Shown: positions 27,987-37,510, counted from the stretch's first letter. The stretch: 64,000 bases of DNA from Candidatus Microbacterium colombiense (GCA_029203165.1 CP119308.1:1302001-1366000); one strand, 5' to 3'. Notes: generated by a model from the sequence alone, not told the origin. A program made the numbers and translations.

Positions 27987-28796
27987 ATGGATCCCTGGTT
28001 GCTCGTCGGCGAGTGGTGGTGGATCGCGCCCGTCGCGGCCGGAGGAATCGCGGCAGGAGCGTTCGGGGTACGCCGCCGCGCACGATCGAGTGGGCGTCGG
28101 CTCGCGGTCGACGCGGCCCGTCATGACCTGAAGATCGCGCAGACCGTGGTCGTCGAGAAACGCGTCGCGGTGAAGGTCGCACGGGCCGACGTGGCGCATG
28201 CCTCGGCTGAGCGTGCCGCGGGCCGGGCGACTCCCGATCAGCTCGCCAGCGCGAAGCGGATGCTGCGCGAGGGCGAGCGCGACGCGAAGGTCGCCGCGGC
28301 GGACGTGCGCGCCCGCCAGGCGCGGCTTCAGGCAGCCCGCGCCGCGATCCCCCCGGCATCCGCTCCGCGCCCGCTGGATCGACTGCGCGAGCAGCACGAT
28401 GCGATCGTGGTGCGGTGGATGCAGTACGAGACCGACCCCGCGCGTCAGATCTCCTACCCCGCGATGACCGACGTGAAGCAGCCGGCGACCGCCGCCTATC
28501 TGCGGGCGGCCGGGCAGGCGACCGACCGTCGGCGCGAGGCGGGTGACCACCCGTCTCCGGCAGACTTCTCCGCCTACCGCGACGCGGTGGCCCAGCTCGC
28601 GCGAGCCCTCGATGTCGCCGAACACGCTGCGCGCGTGAAGGCGGGAGAGCTCCCCGCCGGGGCCGCATGGCAGGATGCCGCGCAGGATGCACTCGCACGT
28701 TCGGCCGAAGCGCTCGACCGTGCCGCGGGCGCAGCCGCTTCCGCCTTCACCGCGTGGACGACGCGCGGGCGCAAGCGGCCGGAGGATCCGCGCTAG
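27987..28796 (+). CDS. Hypothetical protein with N-terminal membrane helix and coiled-coil
   Basis: 269 residues, not recognised. Residues 5-26 (LLVGEWWWIAPVAAGGIAAGAF) form one membrane helix followed by RRRAR. The rest is Ala/Arg/Glu-rich and strongly helical (heptad-like AARHDLKIAQTVVVEKRVAVKVARADVAHA), probably a cytosolic coiled coil. A TAGCAT box (27975-27980) lies 6 nt before the ATG, which suggests leaderless expression. It converges on the GH1 gene; the two stop codons share the sequence CTAG. Confidence 0.65.
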   Translation: MDPWLLVGEWWWIAPVAAGGIAAGAFGVRRRARSSGRRLAVDAARHDLKIAQTVVVEKRVAVKVARADVAHASAERAAGRATPDQLASAKRMLREGERDAKVAAADVRARQARLQAARAAIPPASAPRPLDRLREQHDAIVVRWMQYETDPARQISYPAMTDVKQPATAAYLRAAGQATDRRREAGDHPSPADFSAYRDAVAQLARALDVAEHAARVKAGELPAGAAWQDAAQDALARSAEALDRAAGAAASAFTAWTTRGRKRPEDPR

Positions 28797-30232
28797 CCCT
28801 CCACGGTCCGCGTCCGCACGAGGTTCCGGTACCAGTGCCCGGAGCCCTTCACGGTGCGCTCGAGGGTGTCGAAGTCGACGCGCACGATGCCGAAGCGCTT
28901 GGCGTAGCCGTAGCCCCACTCGAAGTTGTCCAGCAGCGACCACACGAAGTAGCCGCGCAGGTCGACGCCCTGTTCGAGCGCCCGGTGCGCCGCGGTGAAG
29001 TGTCGCCGGAGATAGTCCGTGCGTTCCGGATCCGGAACCGAGCCGTCCTCCGCGACCTCGTCATCGAACGCGGCACCGTTCTCGGTGACCATGAGCGGCT
29101 GCATCGGGAACTGCTCCGACAGAGAGATCAGGAGCTCCTCCAGACCCTCCGGCGCGATGTTCCAGCCCATCGCCGTGTACGGCCCCGGCTGCTCGACGAA
29201 CTCCACGACCCGGTCGCTCCCCGGCCAGGCGGTGCCGCCGGTTGTGCCCTTGTGCCCGTCATTCTGCTGCTGCGCCGAAACGCCGTCCCACAGTCGGACG
29301 GTCGCGGTGGAGTAGTAGTTCACGCCCAGCACGTCGATCGGCTGATGGATCGTCGCGAGGTCGCCGTCCTCCACGAATCCCCAGTCGGTGACCTCCGCGG
29401 TGTCGGCGAGGAGGTCGGCCGGATACTCGCCGCGCAGCATGGGACCCGTGAATGCGCGGTTCGCGAGGGCATCGATGCGTCGCACGGCCTCCGCCGAACC
29501 CTCGCCCTGCCCGCGCAGCACGTGGAAGTTCAGCGTCACGGAGTAGTCGGGATCGCCTGCCGAGGTCGCGCGCAGTGCCTGCACCGCACGACCGTGCGCG
29601 AGGTTCAGATGGTGCACGGCTGACAGCGCGGATGCCGGTTCGTGCCGCCCAGGAGCATGGCCACCCTGGCCGTAGCCGAGGTAGGCCGAGCACCAGGGCT
29701 CGTTGAGCGTCGTCCAGGTGTGCACGCGGTCGCCCAGCGCCGTGCCCATGATCTCGGCGTACCGCTCGAAGGCGTCGGTGGTGGCGCGCGACGTCCAGCC
29801 CCCGGCATCCTCGAGGTACTGGGGCAGGTCCCAGTGGTACAGCGTCGCGACCGGGCGGATGTCCCGTTCGAGCAGCCCGTCGACCAGGCGCGAGTAGAAG
29901 TCGATGCCGGCCCGGTTGACCTCGCCCGAGGCGGTGGGCACGATGCGGGGCCAGGCGATCGAGAAGCGATAGGCCTGCAGCCCGAGGTCCGCCATCAGAT
30001 CGAGGTCCTCGTCGACGCGGTGGTAGTGGTCGCACGCCACATCGCCCGTGTCGCTGTTCCAGACCTTGCCCGGCGTGCGGCTGAAGGTGTCCCAGATCGA
30101 CGGCGTGCGCCCGTCTTCGGTCGCCGCGCCCTCGATCTGGTACGACGCGGTCGCGGAGCCGAACGTGAAGCCCTCGGGGAACACGAGGCCGGAGCCGCGG
30201 TAGTCGTCGCGCGGGGTGAGCGGGGTGGTCAT
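28793..30232 (-). CDS. Glycoside hydrolase family 1 beta-glucosidase
   Basis: A 479-residue GH1 retaining beta-glucosidase. The N-terminal signature is FTFGSATASYQIEGA, the acid/base is E178 in TLNEPWCSAYLGYGQG, and the nucleophile is E384 in VTENGAAFDDE. There is no signal peptide, so it acts on imported oligosaccharides. It is the last gene of a five-gene operon, overlapping the GH31 stop by 4 nt. Together with an alpha-xylosidase it would split isoprimeverose-like or cello-oligosaccharide fragments; beta-galactosidase or beta-xylosidase side activities cannot be excluded. Confidence 0.93.
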   Translation of the reverse strand: MTTPLTPRDDYRGSGLVFPEGFTFGSATASYQIEGAATEDGRTPSIWDTFSRTPGKVWNSDTGDVACDHYHRVDEDLDLMADLGLQAYRFSIAWPRIVPTASGEVNRAGIDFYSRLVDGLLERDIRPVATLYHWDLPQYLEDAGGWTSRATTDAFERYAEIMGTALGDRVHTWTTLNEPWCSAYLGYGQGGHAPGRHEPASALSAVHHLNLAHGRAVQALRATSAGDPDYSVTLNFHVLRGQGEGSAEAVRRIDALANRAFTGPMLRGEYPADLLADTAEVTDWGFVEDGDLATIHQPIDVLGVNYYSTATVRLWDGVSAQQQNDGHKGTTGGTAWPGSDRVVEFVEQPGPYTAMGWNIAPEGLEELLISLSEQFPMQPLMVTENGAAFDDEVAEDGSVPDPERTDYLRRHFTAAHRALEQGVDLRGYFVWSLLDNFEWGYGYAKRFGIVRVDFDTLERTVKGSGHWYRNLVRTRTVEG

Positions 30233-32463
30233 CCGGTGATCTCCTCCAGGTCGACGGTGTAGATCTCGGCGCGGCCGGACGGATCGGTCACGGTCACCGA
30301 GGCGGTACCCGTGCCGCCCGCGAAGACGCGCAGCTCCAGTCCGTCATGGTAGTCGTACTCCGGTCCGTCCACACGGGCGCCCCAGGGCAGAACCGCGCCG
30401 GGGCGCACGTAGAGCGGGAGCGAGTCGAAGCCGTGGGTCTCGCGCCGCCACCCGCCCCCGGTCACGCGCTCGCCGGTCAGCAGCGAGGTCCATTCGCCGG
30501 AGGGGAGGTAGAACTCCACCGTGCCGTCGGCCGAGAACACCGGCGCCACCAGAAGGCTGGAGCCGAGCATGTACTGCCGATCCAGATACCCGGCCGCGGG
30601 GTCGTCGGGGAACTCCAACGCCATCGGCCGCATCAGCGGAACGCCCGTGCGCGTCGCGTCGAGCCCGTGCTGGTAGAGGTACGGCATCAGTCGCATCTTC
30701 AGATGCGTGAAACGCCGGGTGACGTCGACGGCCTCATCGTCGAAGGCCCACGGCACGCGGTACGAGCTCGAGCCGTGGAACCTCGAGTGCGAGCCGAGCA
30801 ACCCGAAGGCGGTCCAGCGCTTGAACACTCCCGCATCGGGTGTGCCCTCGAAGCCGCCGATGTCGTGGCTCCAGAACGCGAAGCCGCTCAGGGCGAGCGA
30901 GAGCCCGCCGCGCAGAGTCTCCGCCATCGACGTGTACGTCGAGGTCGAGTCGCCGCCCCAGTGCACCGGCATGCACTGTCCGCCGGCGGTGGCCGATCGT
31001 GCGAACAGCACAGCCTCGCCCTCTCCGCGGGCATCCGTGAGCACATCGAACACCGCGCGGTTGTACAGGTCGGTGTAGCGGTTGTGCATGCGCTCGGGAT
31101 CCGCGCCGTCGGCCCAGACGACATCGGTGGGGATGCGCTCGCCGAAGTCCGTCTTGAAGCAGTCCACGCCCTGCGCGACGAGGCGCCGCAGATGGCTCTG
31201 GTACCAGGCGATCGCCTCCGGGTTGGTGAAGTCGACCAGGCCCATGCCCGCCTGCCACAGGTCCCACTGCCACACCGAGCCGTCGGCACGACGCACGAGG
31301 AAGCCCTGATCCGCGGCCTCCCGGAACAGCGGGGAGCGCTGCGCGATGTACGGGTTGATCCAGACGCAGACCCGCAGATCCTTCTCGTGCAGACGCGACA
31401 GCATCCCGTCGGGATCGGGGAAGACCCGCGGATCCCACTCGAAATCGCACCAGTTGAACTCGCGCATCCAGAAGCAGTCGAAGTGGAACACCGACACCGG
31501 CAACTCGCGCGCCGCCATCTCATCGATGAAGGAGTTCACGGTCTGCTCGTCGTAGTCGGTCGTGAAACTCGTCGACAACCACAGTCCGTACGACCAGGCC
31601 GGCACCGCCGGCGGGCGCCCGGTGAGCGCGGTGTAACGGCCGAGCACGTCCTTCGGGGTGGGCCCGGCGATCACGAAGTACTCGAGCTGCTCACCCGACA
31701 CCGAGAACTGCACGCGCTCGACGGCCTCGGAGCCGATCTCGTACGAGACGTGCCCCGAATCGTTCACCAGCACGCCGTAGCCGCGGTTCGACAGGTGGAA
31801 GGGCACGTTCTTGTACGCCTGTTCCGAGGAGGTGCCGCCGTCGGCGTTCCACACCTCGACCGACTGGCCGTTCTTGACCAGGGGGCCGAAGCGCTCGCCG
31901 AGGCCGTAGATCAGTTCGCCGACGCCGAGGTCGAGCTGCTCATGCACGAACGTGGATGCGGCGGGAGTGCCGCCGCCCTGCCGTGCGTTGCTCACGATTC
32001 CCGCATCCACCTGCGCATCCGCGGCGAGCTGCACGTAGCCCTGCGCCTTGCTGCCGCTGCCGGTGACCCGTAGCCCGTCGACCTCGAAGGAGAGATCCCA
32101 CGGTGCCCCGGGGGAGACCTTCGCCACGAGGCTGCCGGCGTCGAGCACGCCGCCGCCCGAGGAGACCGACACGGATGCCGCGGCGGAACCTGCGCCGGGC
32201 AGCCCGAACCCGCCGTGCCAATGCCCGCCGGTGTGATGGGCGATGCGCACGCGGATGACACCTTCGGCAGGGGAGGAGAGCGTGGTCGTCAGCACGGGGC
32301 GGTTGAGCACGTCTCCGCGTTTGGCGATCGCCAGAGTCGGGGCGGTGATGACGATGCCGGGGCCGTCCGGGGTGTCGGAGGTCTGGGCGATGTCGTAGGC
32401 CTCCTGCGCGTACAACGCCGTGACGCCGGGACGCAGCTGCCAGAACCCGTCGGTGAACTTCAT
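30229..32463 (-). CDS. yicI: Glycoside hydrolase family 31 alpha-xylosidase (YicI-like)
   Basis: 744 residues. The nucleophile motif KTDFGERIPTDVVW (D439) has the GERIP context of YicI-type alpha-xylosidases rather than alpha-glucosidases, and the acid/base is D505 in WGGDSTSTY. The N-terminal beta-sandwich and C-terminal domains are intact. It starts at the ATG of MKFTDGFWQLRPGV, overlapping the upstream permease stop by 1 nt (TAATG). It is cytosolic and releases non-reducing-end alpha-xylose from xyloglucan-derived oligosaccharides, with the GH1 enzyme handling the glucose remainder. Confidence 0.92.
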   Translation of the reverse strand: MKFTDGFWQLRPGVTALYAQEAYDIAQTSDTPDGPGIVITAPTLAIAKRGDVLNRPVLTTTLSSPAEGVIRVRIAHHTGGHWHGGFGLPGAGSAAASVSVSSGGGVLDAGSLVAKVSPGAPWDLSFEVDGLRVTGSGSKAQGYVQLAADAQVDAGIVSNARQGGGTPAASTFVHEQLDLGVGELIYGLGERFGPLVKNGQSVEVWNADGGTSSEQAYKNVPFHLSNRGYGVLVNDSGHVSYEIGSEAVERVQFSVSGEQLEYFVIAGPTPKDVLGRYTALTGRPPAVPAWSYGLWLSTSFTTDYDEQTVNSFIDEMAARELPVSVFHFDCFWMREFNWCDFEWDPRVFPDPDGMLSRLHEKDLRVCVWINPYIAQRSPLFREAADQGFLVRRADGSVWQWDLWQAGMGLVDFTNPEAIAWYQSHLRRLVAQGVDCFKTDFGERIPTDVVWADGADPERMHNRYTDLYNRAVFDVLTDARGEGEAVLFARSATAGGQCMPVHWGGDSTSTYTSMAETLRGGLSLALSGFAFWSHDIGGFEGTPDAGVFKRWTAFGLLGSHSRFHGSSSYRVPWAFDDEAVDVTRRFTHLKMRLMPYLYQHGLDATRTGVPLMRPMALEFPDDPAAGYLDRQYMLGSSLLVAPVFSADGTVEFYLPSGEWTSLLTGERVTGGGWRRETHGFDSLPLYVRPGAVLPWGARVDGPEYDYHDGLELRVFAGGTGTASVTVTDPSGRAEIYTVDLEEITG

Positions 32464-33350
32464 TACTTGACTGCTCCTGCCGTGATGCCACGCGTGAGCG
32501 TGCGCTGGAAGATGAGGAAGAAGATGAGCGTGGGGATGATGCCCAGCAGCGCGGACGCGCTGGTGGTCGTGACGTCCATGAGCCGGTCGCCCTGCAACAC
32601 GCTGATCGCGACGGGAACCGTCTGATTCGCGTTCGAGGCGAGGAAGGTCAGCGGGATCAGGAACTCGTTCCACGTCCAGATGAAGAAGAAGATGAGCAGC
32701 ACCGACAGCGTCGGGCGGCTGATCGGGAAGATCACGCGCCAGAGGATCTGCCAGCGGCTCGCACCGTCCAGCGACGCAGCCTCCAGGATCTCCTTGGGGA
32801 ACGTGCCGTACACGGAGGAGAGCAGATAGGTGCCGAAGGCCGCCTGGATCACCGTGAAAACGATGATCACCGCCCACACGTTGTCGTAGAGCCCGACGGA
32901 TTTGAACATGTAGTACAGCGGGTAGAGCAGGGCCTCCTGCGGCAGCAGGTTGGCGAGCAGGAACAGCAACACGATCCACGAGCGACCGCGGACGCGTCCG
33001 ATGCCGATCGCGAACGCGTTGAGCATCGAGATGACGACCGCGAGCACGGCGACGATGCCGGAGATGAAGATCGAGTTCCAGACCTTCTCGGGGAAGTTGA
33101 CGCGTTCCCAGAACTTGATGATGCCGCCGAAGTCGAGCGTCTCGGGGAAGGCGAGCGGCCCGGAGGTCGCATAATCGACGGGCGACTTGAAGGAGTTCAC
33201 GAGCACGAGGTAGAAGGGGGCGATCACCAGGAGCGCACCGACGACCACGAGCGCGAGGAGCAGCCAGTCGACGGGACGCTTCTTGGTCATGCCTCCGCGG
33301 GGGCGTGCCTTGACCGGCTTTCCGGTCACGATGGCGGTGGTGGCGTGCAT
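32463..33350 (-). CDS. Carbohydrate ABC transporter permease (MalG type)
   Basis: A 295-residue inner-membrane permease with six helices and the CUT1 family EAA loop near EAASLDGASRWQILWRVIFPISRP. It starts at the ATG of MHATTAIVTGK, overlapping the upstream permease's stop by 1 nt (TGATG). It works with the MalF-type permease and the binding protein. No ATPase gene is in the operon, so it likely shares an MsmX-type ATPase encoded elsewhere, as is common for actinobacterial CUT1 systems. Confidence 0.92.
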   Translation of the reverse strand: MHATTAIVTGKPVKARPRGGMTKKRPVDWLLLALVVVGALLVIAPFYLVLVNSFKSPVDYATSGPLAFPETLDFGGIIKFWERVNFPEKVWNSIFISGIVAVLAVVISMLNAFAIGIGRVRGRSWIVLLFLLANLLPQEALLYPLYYMFKSVGLYDNVWAVIIVFTVIQAAFGTYLLSSVYGTFPKEILEAASLDGASRWQILWRVIFPISRPTLSVLLIFFFIWTWNEFLIPLTFLASNANQTVPVAISVLQGDRLMDVTTTSASALLGIIPTLIFFLIFQRTLTRGITAGAVK

Positions 33351-34312
33351 CACAGACCCGCCCTTTCCTTGCGTTCGAGGGAGTTCTGTACGCGGATGAA
33401 GATGATCGACACGATGACCACGACGATCGTGAGCACGGTGGCGATGGTCGCGCCGTAGCCGACGTTCCGCTTGGTGAAGAACTCCTGGTAGGCGTAGTAC
33501 GCGGGCACCAGGGTGGCGCCGGCGGGGCCGCCGCGGGTGATGATGTAGACCGGGCCGAACACCTTGAGCGCGGCGATCGTGCAGGTGAGGGTGACCACGA
33601 AGATCTCGGGACGGATGATGCTCATCGTGATGGCGGTGAAGCGCTGGAGCCAGTTGGCGCCGTCGAGTTCGGCCGCTTCGTAGAGCTCGGGGTCGACACG
33701 CTGGAGCGCCGCCATGAAGACGACGACCGGATAGCCCAGCTGCACCCACACCATGACGAGCATCAGCACGATCAGCGCGGACGGCATCTGCCCCAGCCAG
33801 TCGTAGGCCGGGATGCCGAACGCGCCGAGGATCTGATTGAGCGCGCCGTCCCCGCCGGGGCGAACGATCCACCCGATCACGATGCCCGCGACGGCGATCG
33901 GCAGGATCTGCGGCAGGTAGTACGTCGCGCGCAGGAAGGCGCCGACCTTGCCGCCGAACTTGCGACCGACGACGTCGAACAGCAGCGCGGCGACGATGAG
34001 TCCGACGATCGTGGGCACCACGACCATCGCCAGGATCATCCAGACGGAGTTCGTGAACGACGTCCAGAAGTCGCTGTCGGTGAGGATCTTCTGCCAGTTC
34101 CCGAGCCCGATGAACTCGGGGGTGCGCACGCCCTTCCACTTCGTGAAGGTGAGGAGGAGATTCCAGACGAGCGGCACGATCACGATGATCAGCAGCAGCG
34201 CGAAGCCGGGGAGGAGGTAGAGCCAGTATCCGCCGGTGCCACCGCTGCGCTGTGGGATCGACGGTTCTTCCGGAGGGAGCGCCGTACGGCGCGGACGAGT
34301 GGCGAGAGACAT
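33350..34312 (-). CDS. Carbohydrate ABC transporter permease (MalF type)
   Basis: A 320-residue CUT1 permease: hydrophilic N-terminus, then six helices starting YWLYLLPGFALLLIIVIVPL, with the EAA-loop region ELYEAAELDGANWLQRFTAITM. It is the second gene of the operon, after the binding protein, separated from it by a 12-bp hairpin that may set the ratio of binding protein to permease. Confidence 0.92.
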   Translation of the reverse strand: MSLATRPRRTALPPEEPSIPQRSGGTGGYWLYLLPGFALLLIIVIVPLVWNLLLTFTKWKGVRTPEFIGLGNWQKILTDSDFWTSFTNSVWMILAMVVVPTIVGLIVAALLFDVVGRKFGGKVGAFLRATYYLPQILPIAVAGIVIGWIVRPGGDGALNQILGAFGIPAYDWLGQMPSALIVLMLVMVWVQLGYPVVVFMAALQRVDPELYEAAELDGANWLQRFTAITMSIIRPEIFVVTLTCTIAALKVFGPVYIITRGGPAGATLVPAYYAYQEFFTKRNVGYGATIATVLTIVVVIVSIIFIRVQNSLERKERAGL

Positions 34313-34331
34313 GTTCAACTCCAGAGAGGAT

Positions 34332-34367
34332 GCGTGGGGCGGCGGCGCGTCGGCTGCCGCCCCACGC
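34332..34367 (-). promoter_or_regulatory. Intercistronic hairpin between binding protein and permease genes
   Basis: GCGTGGGGCGGC (34332-34343) pairs perfectly with 34356-34367 around a 12-nt loop. In sugar ABC operons such stems cause partial termination or protect the binding-protein mRNA, giving excess binding protein. Confidence 0.65.
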
Positions 34368-34374
34368 CGACGGA

Positions 34375-35682
34375 TCAACGGAATTCCGCGGTGCCTTCGT
34401 CGTACTGTTCGCCGAGGTTGGCGTTGGTGGTCGAAGCGTCCTGCACGCCGGTGACCAGTCCCTGCAGCTCCTGCACGATCACGTCGTAGAAGCCGGGGGC
34501 GGGCCAGTCCGGGTAGAACGACAGGCCGTCGGCGTCGAGCACGCCGTTGAAGGTCGCGATGAGTTCGGCGCTCTTCTCGTCGGTGATGTCGGCGGAGTCC
34601 GCGGCGACGGGGAGCCCGCCGTTGTTGCCGATGATCGCCTGGATCTCGGGGCGCATCGTGATGTCGATGAACTGGTAGGCGAGGTCCTTGTTCGCGGCGT
34701 TCTCCGGAACGACCCAGAGGTTGCCGGAGGAGCCGAGCGAGAGGTCGGCGCCGGGGAACGCGGTCATGGTCCAGTCGAATCCGGTCGCCTCGGAGACGAA
34801 GCGTCCGAACCACCAGGAGCCCGACACGAAGATCGGCGAGGTGCCGTTGATGAACGAGACGCCGGCGTCTTCGGCCTTGACCGACGAGACGTCGGAGGCG
34901 ATGTAGCCCTTGTCGACGTACTCCTTGAGCGTCTCGGTCGCCGAGGTGACCTCGGGTCCCTGCCAGTCGACCGGGTTCTTGTAGAGCTGGTAGTCGTCCA
35001 CGAAGCCGCGATCGCCCTCGAGCAGCGCGAGCTGGTACCAGAGCTGTCCGAGCGGGTATTCCGCGCCCGCCTCGGCGAGCGGGGTGACGCCCTGCGCGAC
35101 GAAGGCGTCGAGCACGTCGACGAACTCGTCATACGTGGTGGGGATCTCGAGCCCCGCGGCGGCGAAGGCATCTTCGTTGTAGTACACGCCGACGAACTCG
35201 CCGTAGTTCGGGATGCCGAACCAGGTGTCGCCGCCCATGACGCCGTCGTCGGTGTACTTCGCGGTCGTCTGCAGCGACGGCGCGAGCTTGTCGTCCCATC
35301 CGTACTCGTCGACGGCATCCGAGATGTCACTGATGAGTCCGGTGGATGCGAGGAATCCGGCCGTCGCGTTGCCCTTGTTGAACTCCATCAGGTCGGGAGC
35401 CGCGTCGGTGTCGAGCACCTGGCTCGCCGTCTTCTGGATCTGCTCGAAGGACTTCTCCTCGAACTCGACCGTGGCGCCGGTCTCCTCCTCGAAGATCTTG
35501 ATGGCTTCTGCCCACGCCTTGCCCATCGCGCTGTCCGCCCCCTCGTAGTGCCAGAGCTTGAGGGTGTCGCCGTCTCCACCTCCGCTGTCGCCACCGGAGG
35601 TGCAACCGCTCAGGATCACTCCGGTCGCGGTGAGGGCGGCCAGCATGGCCAAGGTCTTCGTCCTGCGGATGTTCCGTGCCAT
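34375..35682 (-). CDS. Carbohydrate ABC transporter substrate-binding lipoprotein
   Basis: A 435-residue extracellular solute-binding protein of family 1. The lipoprotein signal peptide ends in LSGC with C27 as the lipid attachment site, followed by a flexible Gly/Asp linker and the binding domain beginning TLKLWHYEGADSAMGKAW. The start has AAGGAG upstream. It is the first gene of the LacI-controlled operon; a LacI-type operator lies about 90 nt upstream. The substrate is inferred from the downstream alpha-xylosidase and beta-glucosidase to be an alpha-xylosyl-glucose oligosaccharide. Confidence 0.92.
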   Translation of the reverse strand: MARNIRRTKTLAMLAALTATGVILSGCTSGGDSGGGDGDTLKLWHYEGADSAMGKAWAEAIKIFEEETGATVEFEEKSFEQIQKTASQVLDTDAAPDLMEFNKGNATAGFLASTGLISDISDAVDEYGWDDKLAPSLQTTAKYTDDGVMGGDTWFGIPNYGEFVGVYYNEDAFAAAGLEIPTTYDEFVDVLDAFVAQGVTPLAEAGAEYPLGQLWYQLALLEGDRGFVDDYQLYKNPVDWQGPEVTSATETLKEYVDKGYIASDVSSVKAEDAGVSFINGTSPIFVSGSWWFGRFVSEATGFDWTMTAFPGADLSLGSSGNLWVVPENAANKDLAYQFIDITMRPEIQAIIGNNGGLPVAADSADITDEKSAELIATFNGVLDADGLSFYPDWPAPGFYDVIVQELQGLVTGVQDASTTNANLGEQYDEGTAEFR

Positions 35683-35772
35683 CGTCGGCACTCCTTTCTC
35701 GGTGGCCCCGAAGGGCCGGACACTGCACTGGGTCGGGGTGTGTTCAGTTGTGAGGTTGCGTCGCGCGTCTTC

Positions 35773-35788
35773 GTCGAAGCGTTTCGAC
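35773..35788. promoter_or_regulatory. LacI-type operator before the sugar operon
   Basis: GTCGAAGCGTTTCGAC is a 16-bp dyad with one mismatch and a central CG typical of LacI-family operators. It matches the site in front of the lacI-type gene (36859-36870). Confidence 0.75.
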
Positions 35789-35822
35789 AACGGGCATGGA
35801 TCGAGGGGATCGACGCGGGTGG

Positions 35823-36836
35823 TCAGCGGCGCAGGCGGGCGACGGAACCGGCGTCGTGATAGGTCGGAGGGATGAGATGGATCTGCGGGGTGAGCCGCGG
35901 ATCCTCGAGTCGCTGCACGGCGATCTCGACGGCGAGCTCGCACGAGTCCTGGGGGACCAGGGGGATCGTGTCGACGGGGGTGGGGAGAAGGGTGGTGTCG
36001 AAGGATGCCGCGGCCGAGACGATCGAGACATCGATGCCCACCCGCAGGCGCCGTTCGGCGAGCACCGTCAGCAGGATCTCGTGCACGTCGTTCACGGCGT
36101 GGATGACATAGGCCCGGATCCCGTCGTCCAGCCCGGCCTCGATCGAGGCCCGAACCGCCGCCGCATCGGTCGTGACGGAACCGGTGGGCGTCCAGGACAG
36201 CTGCACCCCGCGGGCCCCGGCGCGCTCCTGCACACCGCTGAGAAGTCGGCGCGGAAAGTTGGACTTGCGATACGAGACCTCGGTCTGCCCGAGGAGCAGG
36301 ACTCGCTCATGACCGGCGTCGGCCAGGGCGTCGATGGCCAGATGCCCCGCTGCCTCGAAGTCGAGGTCGACGCAGGTGAGGCCGTCGCGGTCGTCCGGGA
36401 GACCGATGAACACGGTCGGCGTGCGCACGGCACGCGAAATGGCGACCCGCTCGTCGTCGGGGGCGACGTCGAGCACGAGGATGGCGTCGACGAGGTTGCT
36501 CGCGGCCACACGGTTCATGCCCTCGGAGGTCTGCTCGTCGGTCAGGAGCAGGATGTCGTACCCGCGTCGGCGGGCGGCGACGGCCGTCGCGAGCACGAAG
36601 GCCATGTGGGTCGGGGCGTGCGTGTCTGCGCGCAGCGGCTCGGTGAGGGCGAAGATGTTCGTCCGGCGTCCGGCGAGCATCCGCGCTCCCGCATCCGGCT
36701 GGTAGCCGAGCGAGTGAGCGGCGTCCTCGATGCGGCGGCGGGTCTTCTCCGAGACGGGGCGCTTGCCGCTGAGCGCGTACGACACGGTGCTGATCGATAC
36801 GCCGGCGGCCTGTGCCACCTCGTGGATCGTCGTCAT
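35823..36836 (-). CDS. LacI-family transcriptional repressor of the xyloside/glucoside operon
   Basis: 337 residues. The N-terminal LacI helix-turn-helix and hinge (TIHEVAQAAGVSISTVSYALSGKRPVSEKTRRRIEDAAHSLGY) is followed by a periplasmic-binding-protein-like sensor (about 60-335). It starts at the ATG of MTTIHEV. It lies directly upstream of the ABC/GH operon on the same strand, and matching operators precede both, so it should repress the operon and itself until an oligosaccharide binds. Confidence 0.93.
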   Translation of the reverse strand: MTTIHEVAQAAGVSISTVSYALSGKRPVSEKTRRRIEDAAHSLGYQPDAGARMLAGRRTNIFALTEPLRADTHAPTHMAFVLATAVAARRRGYDILLLTDEQTSEGMNRVAASNLVDAILVLDVAPDDERVAISRAVRTPTVFIGLPDDRDGLTCVDLDFEAAGHLAIDALADAGHERVLLLGQTEVSYRKSNFPRRLLSGVQERAGARGVQLSWTPTGSVTTDAAAVRASIEAGLDDGIRAYVIHAVNDVHEILLTVLAERRLRVGIDVSIVSAAASFDTTLLPTPVDTIPLVPQDSCELAVEIAVQRLEDPRLTPQIHLIPPTYHDAGSVARLRR

Positions 36837-36858
36837 CGTGACTCCATCGTCAATTCGT

Positions 36859-36870
36859 CGAAGCGCTTCG
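36859..36870. promoter_or_regulatory. LacI-type operator before the repressor gene
   Basis: CGAAGCGCTTCG is a perfect 12-bp palindrome 22 nt upstream of the repressor start. It shares the TCGAAGCG half-site with the operon operator and indicates autoregulation. Confidence 0.75.
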
Positions 36871-37051
36871 CCAGCGCCCTCAGAGCGATGATAGACAGAC
36901 CGGCACGCTCCATGCAAGAGGTTTGTGGTCTTTCGCAACAAATTGATCTCCGCGCGGCAGGGACGTGCCTCGGGAGCGCGGGCGCGCGAGGCGCCGTAAG
37001 AGGGCGACGAGGCCTCGATGGGGGAGGGGATTCGAGACCCCGCCGCCGGTC

Positions 37052-37510
37052 CTAGGAGGCGACTCTGATCTGTGCGATGACCTCGGAGTACTCCGTCTCA
37101 CCCACGGGCGTGAAGCCCACGCGCAGGAAGAAGGCCTCTGGGCCGTCGTCGCCGGCCTCGTAGATGACGTTGACGTGATCCATGCCGCGCTCGCGCGCCT
37201 CATCGAGGAGGCTCTCCACAGCGAAGCGGCCGACGCCGCGGCCCTGGCCCTCGGCGTCGACGTTGATGCGCCACAGCACCGAGCGGAAATGCTCCTCCGG
37301 TGCGTCGTCGTCGAAGTTCGCACTGACGAACCCCACGACCTGGTCGCCATCGAGGACGACGCGTTGCCAGGAGGTCTGCGGGTTGATGACGGTGGCCGCG
37401 ATGCCGTACGAGACCGGAGCGAGGAACTGCTCCTGCCCGGGCTTGAGCGACAGGTTGTTCACGGCGACGATCGTCGCAGCGGAGAGTTCGACCATGCGCA
37501 GTTCGGACAT
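37052..37510 (-). CDS. GNAT-family N-acetyltransferase (spermidine acetyltransferase-like)
   Basis: A 152-residue single GNAT domain. The acetyl-CoA-binding signature is the V/I-x-x-x-x-Q/R-G-x-G/A pattern in VDAEGQGRGVGRFAVESLLDEARERG. The N-terminal MVELSAATIVAVNNLSLKPGQEQF segment resembles SpeG/BltD-type polyamine acetyltransferases. The substrate is unproven. A minus-strand TAGCCT box (37522-37517) lies 6 nt before the ATG. Confidence 0.82.
   Translation of the reverse strand: MSELRMVELSAATIVAVNNLSLKPGQEQFLAPVSYGIAATVINPQTSWQRVVLDGDQVVGFVSANFDDDAPEEHFRSVLWRINVDAEGQGRGVGRFAVESLLDEARERGMDHVNVIYEAGDDGPEAFFLRVGFTPVGETEYSEVIAQIRVAS

Noticed and set aside
37017..37050. T-arm-like sequence (GGGATTCGAGACCCC) suggesting a tRNA end
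   Set aside because: No acceptor stem, anticodon arm or D-arm can be drawn upstream, and the T-loop lacks the normal terminal pyrimidine.
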